Assembly: GCA_027924585.1 (NCBI GenBank)
Contig: BSBM01000106.1
Location: 39,819,501 to 39,883,500, forward strand
Source: Larix kaempferi
Taxonomy: Eukaryota > Streptophyta > Pinopsida > Pinales > Pinaceae
DNA: 64,000 nucleotides
Direction of reading: 5' to 3'
The position numbers were made by a program, and so were the translations under genes. The notes beneath the pieces were generated by a model. It had not been told where the DNA came from, ran no database searches, and saw nothing but the letters and a program-made list of their open reading frames with translations. Positions 60,456 through 64,000 of this stretch are shown here, one piece after another. Positions within the stretch are counted from its first letter, which is position 1. Every line of letters starts with the position of its first letter.

Positions 60456-61037
60456 CAATTGTATTAAGAGCATATAGAAATATGCAAAAACGACTTACTA
60501 AAGCATTAAGAGGTATGTTCACAACTCCTTTTCCTTTTTATGCTGCTCTAATATGGTTGCTATGCATGTGATTTAATCATCATGCAAAAAAAATGTCCAT
60601 ATTTGATTCAGAGTCCAGGAACAATGGAATAAATCAATTCAAATTTTGTTATATATACAATATTATTGCAAGTACAAAAGTAATAGCCATTAATTCCAAT
60701 CATGTTTACTAACACAACCTAATTACTGTTCACTACACGGTCATCCAATTGTATTAAGAGCATATAGAAAGATGCAAAAACAACTTACTGAAGCATTAAG
60801 AGTTCTGTTCATGAGGCCTTTTCATTTTTTTGTTGCTCCAATATAGTTGCTCTTATGTGATTTAATCATCGTGCAAACCAAAATATTCATCTTCGATTCA
60901 GAGTCCATGAACAGTGCAATAAATCAATTCAAATTTTGTTATATATACAATACTATTGCAAGTACAAAAGTAACCACCATTAATTCCAATCTTGTTCACT
61001 AACACGGCCTAATTATTGTTCATTACACGGTCATCCA
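60456..61037. repeat. 290-bp tandem duplication carrying a small exon-like segment
   Basis: Two units (60456-60745 and 60746-61037), both starting CAATTGTATTAAGAGCATAT, with about 90 percent identity by eye. On the minus strand each has a stretch ending CTCTTAATGCTTTA or CTCTTAATGCTTCA followed by GTAAGT, a consensus donor. So an exon with its flanking introns may be duplicated. Confidence 0.78.
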
Positions 61038-64000
61038 TTGATGTCAAGGTGAAAAAATCATTGTCTTGTATCCTTAGACAGATTAATGGACATGAGTGGA
61101 GACCTAGAGGGTAGTGCAATCACATAGAATATGAATCTATCGAGATGTAGAGACTCAACAAAACTACATCAAAACCATTCACAATTCCATTAAAAAGGCA
61201 CCATTAAGACATGTTTGAGGTTCTAGGCCTGAACATTATTGTACATGATTTTGTAGACCACTCTAACAAAGGCCTAGAAACAAGAAGCTACATGATGATA
61301 GATTGAAATATTTGTATACCACTTCAAAGAAATGCAATGATAGGTTCTATGAACTTCATTGAAGATGCAGCATAAATACAAAAATGATGTGACAAGCATT
61401 GAGTTGGCCATCACTTCCATGTCAGCATGGTGACAAATAAGGAAATGTTTAGGGGGTGGAATTTGAAGATGAAACCAAGGGAATATGGAGGGTTTCAAAT
61501 TGTAGTGTAGAGGGACAACAATACCCTTAAATTGGGCTTGCCACCCAACTAAGTCATACAGTTGTATTCGGTGTGGTGACTAGTCCAATTCAAGTTGAAC
61601 CATCAATGTTGGATTAAGAAGATAGTCAGATTGGTTAGAAGACTTTGAATATTTGGTGTGTAATGTCATGGGTTTACATTGAGTACATGTATCTATATTT
61701 TTATTAATCAAAATTTAAATATTATATTTAATTTTTGGTCGATGTTCTTTTTAATATCTGGTCAATTACCGGTTCGGTCTAGTTTGTGATTTTGGTGTCA
61801 ACCTATTTAGTTTTGGTTCTGATAACTTCAGATTGATTTATGTAGAGTTCAACTCATGTTACTTTCACTTCAACTTTGGGGAGCAATTTGATACCTTTTT
61901 AGACACCTTATTTTGGACCAGTATGAGTCAAATTATTCAATAATCATGAAACACTTGGTTTTATTCTTTAGGGTGTGTTGTCAACCTCAAAACTTGCAAG
62001 GTTTTATGGGAGTTGGCCATAGGAAAATCTTATTTCAATTGCATGTTATAGTTGATAGAAGTAAACTTTGCTATTGGATGAATCACTGAGCCTCAGTTAG
62101 AAGAGTCTACTCAACATTTTATTTTCATTGTCAATATAAGGCAATAACTGAAATTGCAAAAGACAAAAGAGTGTCAGCTTCACTGGCACATTCGTTCTAA
62201 CTTCTTAGGCTCACTAATTTTTTTTCTTGTGGTTTACAAATATTTGAACACTATCATTTGGTCATATGCTCTTAACTATGCTCTTTCCTACTCTATGAGG
62301 AAATTTTTGCTATTTAAATGGGGAGAGGACATCAACAGAATCAATGCTTGTACCACTAGTAAAGTGATTGGGGCAAGTTCCTCCAACTTCATAAAATTAA
62401 TGGCATTCGTAATAACTAGTCCCCTATCTTATTTCCATAAATAGACTTTATTTTATCAATGCCTCCTTCCCACATATATTATATGATTTCCTAGGTTATC
62501 CAAAAATGAATAACAATTGTGGCTCGACAAGGGTGGGATGCATGCTACTAGCAACATAATATAATAATAAATTAGTAGTTTATATATGGTGTGAAGATGT
62601 AAAAACTAATCGTGTTGGGGGCCAGGTGTTGGGGAGCTCCTCAAACAATCATCCATTCAAATAATGAACTTCCTTACCCTTCTCATCTTAGGTTCTTCAA
62701 TCATTTTTCGAAGGTTGGAATGAAATGGGTCATCTTTCAGGCTGGGATGAAATTGAAACGAGATGCTTGTCCCTAGTCACATACATTTATGGTTTGTGTT
62801 TTTAAAATAGTTCTGGAATAATTTAACTACCTGATCTATCCATCATCAATGCCTTTCATTTTTACTTTATGAACCATTAGCAATTGTGGTGCAGGAAGGA
62901 TTGAATGAGTGGCCACCGACATCCTTCCTATAAGAATCTCCTATGGCTCGAACAAATTAGATAGATCCAAAAATATCAATATAAATGAAGCTAGGTGGGC
63001 TTAGGGTCTTTCATTCATGGAAAAATGCCCAAACTTATTACTTGAGAAATTGGTTCAGCCAGACTTGATTGATAAAACAATTGGAGTTTTTTATAGTTTA
63101 GAGAAGACAATGATTGCTTTGTCCCTACCAAACCCATAGCATCAAACACAAATTGTACTGAATAGCCACTCACAATTATATATGGGATTGCATTATAAAA
63201 GCATAGGATCCCCACTAAGCATTCATACCAAATGACAGTGTTTGGCAGGCCAGGAACTTCATGCAATATGAAAACATCATGCAAACTACGTATGCTTTAT
63301 TATCTTTTCTTCCTTGAATTGATTTTTCGAAACCAATTTTTCCTTGAGTGAAAGACTATAGAAGGTTGTAGACTTTTTATTTGCTTTATACTGAAGTGTA
63401 GAACTTCATCTTTGAGCAATGTGCGAAAGTATTATGCAATTACAATAAGCTTAATCAAGTTTCTTCATGTCATTCTTTTATGTGAAGACCGTCTTTCTTA
63501 GTTAATTGTTAAACTCTTTATATAGTCCACCTACAATAATGATATTTAGATATCAGTCAGATTTTTATTAATCTTCTAAGGTATTAGTCTCATTTCTTAT
63601 TTACAGATCAGGGGACAGTGTTAGTTATAACACCAATAAGGTCAACAATATAGGCATCAGTTGTAGATATGATTTCGCTGACTAGCCTAAAGTTGAAATG
63701 GTGTAGGTCAGAAATTGATGGATCATTGATTGGGAAATGATGTACTGAAGATGTGGATTGCAAGAATATCTCCCAATCATTATTCTAATGGCTATTTTTT
63801 TTTTTCTAGAGTGATAGTGGAATATGCAACTTCTTTACAAAGCTCAATTCATGCTTGGCAGATGCAATTCTCATAACTTGAAGGAGAGACACCTCCAAAA
63901 CAAAGGTGGTTTAGTAAGTCAAGGTGCAAGGCTTTAAAATTTATCAATGTTTTGTTGGTAGCTGTAAATCCAAAGTCTCATCTAAAATAGCTTCTAGAGG
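61038..64000. other. No feature recognised
   Basis: No frame gives a known motif. The two longest (62154-62444 plus, 96 codons; 63015-63284 minus, 89 codons) have no likeness that I can name. No repeat partner within the window. Confidence 0.45.

Larger units (their letters stand above)
58386..61037 (-). mobile_element. CACTA (En/Spm) element, one end and adjoining exons
   Basis: Starts with the canonical terminus CACTAGTAGAAAAA (58386-58399), preceded by TTG as a possible 3-bp target duplication. Subterminal GTGACTAAA and GTCATTTAT-type repeats follow, then coding exons reading toward this end (minus strand). So this is the element's 3' end. The other terminus is not found, and the extent given is only what I can support. 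The right-hand limit is a minimum. Confidence 0.68.

Noticed and set aside
62154-63284. ORFs 62154-62444 and 63015-63284
   Set aside because: No recognisable motif, no neighbouring coding signal and lengths expected by chance in this amount of sequence.
63790-63830. Second CACTA terminus (TTTTTTTCTAGAGTGATAGTG)
   Set aside because: Only a partial match to the expected TTTTTCTACTAGTG, with an internal insertion, no subterminal repeats nearby and no matching 3-bp target duplication.

Overview
This is a transposon-dense stretch of a plant nuclear genome. Almost every recognisable coding segment belongs to plant mobile-element lineages: Athila-type and chromodomain Ty3/gypsy elements, a copia-type solo LTR, L1-type LINEs with an RNase H tail, a Helitron and a CACTA element. 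The only host-like sequences are fragments of plant genes: an acid invertase with its 9-nt mini-exon, an HD-Zip class II protein and a vicilin-like cupin. The very low gene density, long AT-rich fossil sequence and nested old elements suggest a large genome such as a conifer's. That is an inference; nothing here fixes the species. I see no intact host gene, rRNA, tRNA or CRISPR array.

Layout. 1-3.2 kb: an unrecognised open frame on the minus strand beside a proline-coding 24-bp minisatellite. 3.2-21.7 kb: a minus-strand LINE split by a young Athila-type retrotransposon. The LTR element (6425-19883, minus) has two 1411-bp LTRs, a tRNA-Asp primer site, gag-protease-RT-RNase H-integrase, a poly(A)/minisatellite segment, a large extra ORF (8104-11073) and a polypurine tract. 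Beyond its 3' LTR a second internal region starts again (4993-6424) and stops abruptly in LINE sequence, so this is a deletion-truncated tandem pair sharing one LTR. 22.8-28 kb: two more decayed LINEs. 28-34.3 kb: AT-rich repeats and a copia-type solo LTR with perfect 5-bp target duplication (32776-33357).

34.4-40.7 kb is the most interesting block. Fragments of three unrelated host genes (HD-Zip II, cupin/vicilin, acid invertase) lie within 1.8 kb on one strand, beside a decayed Helitron Rep protein on the other strand that ends in a hairpin plus CTAG. This looks like transposon-mediated gene capture. 43.4-45.2 kb holds a small non-autonomous LTR element, 46.1-49.2 kb a gypsy integrase fragment between 1.14-kb direct repeats, 49.7 kb a fold-back of a dispersed repeat, and 50.1-50.9 kb a LINE RNase H relic. 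51.3-58.15 kb is a chromodomain gypsy element riddled with stops. 58.4-61 kb is one end of a CACTA element with subterminal repeats, a carboxy-terminal exon and a tandemly duplicated exon segment. 61-64 kb holds nothing I recognise.

None of the elements has a fully intact set of proteins. The Athila element is closest, with one in-frame stop and one frameshift in pol and only three differences spotted between its LTRs.
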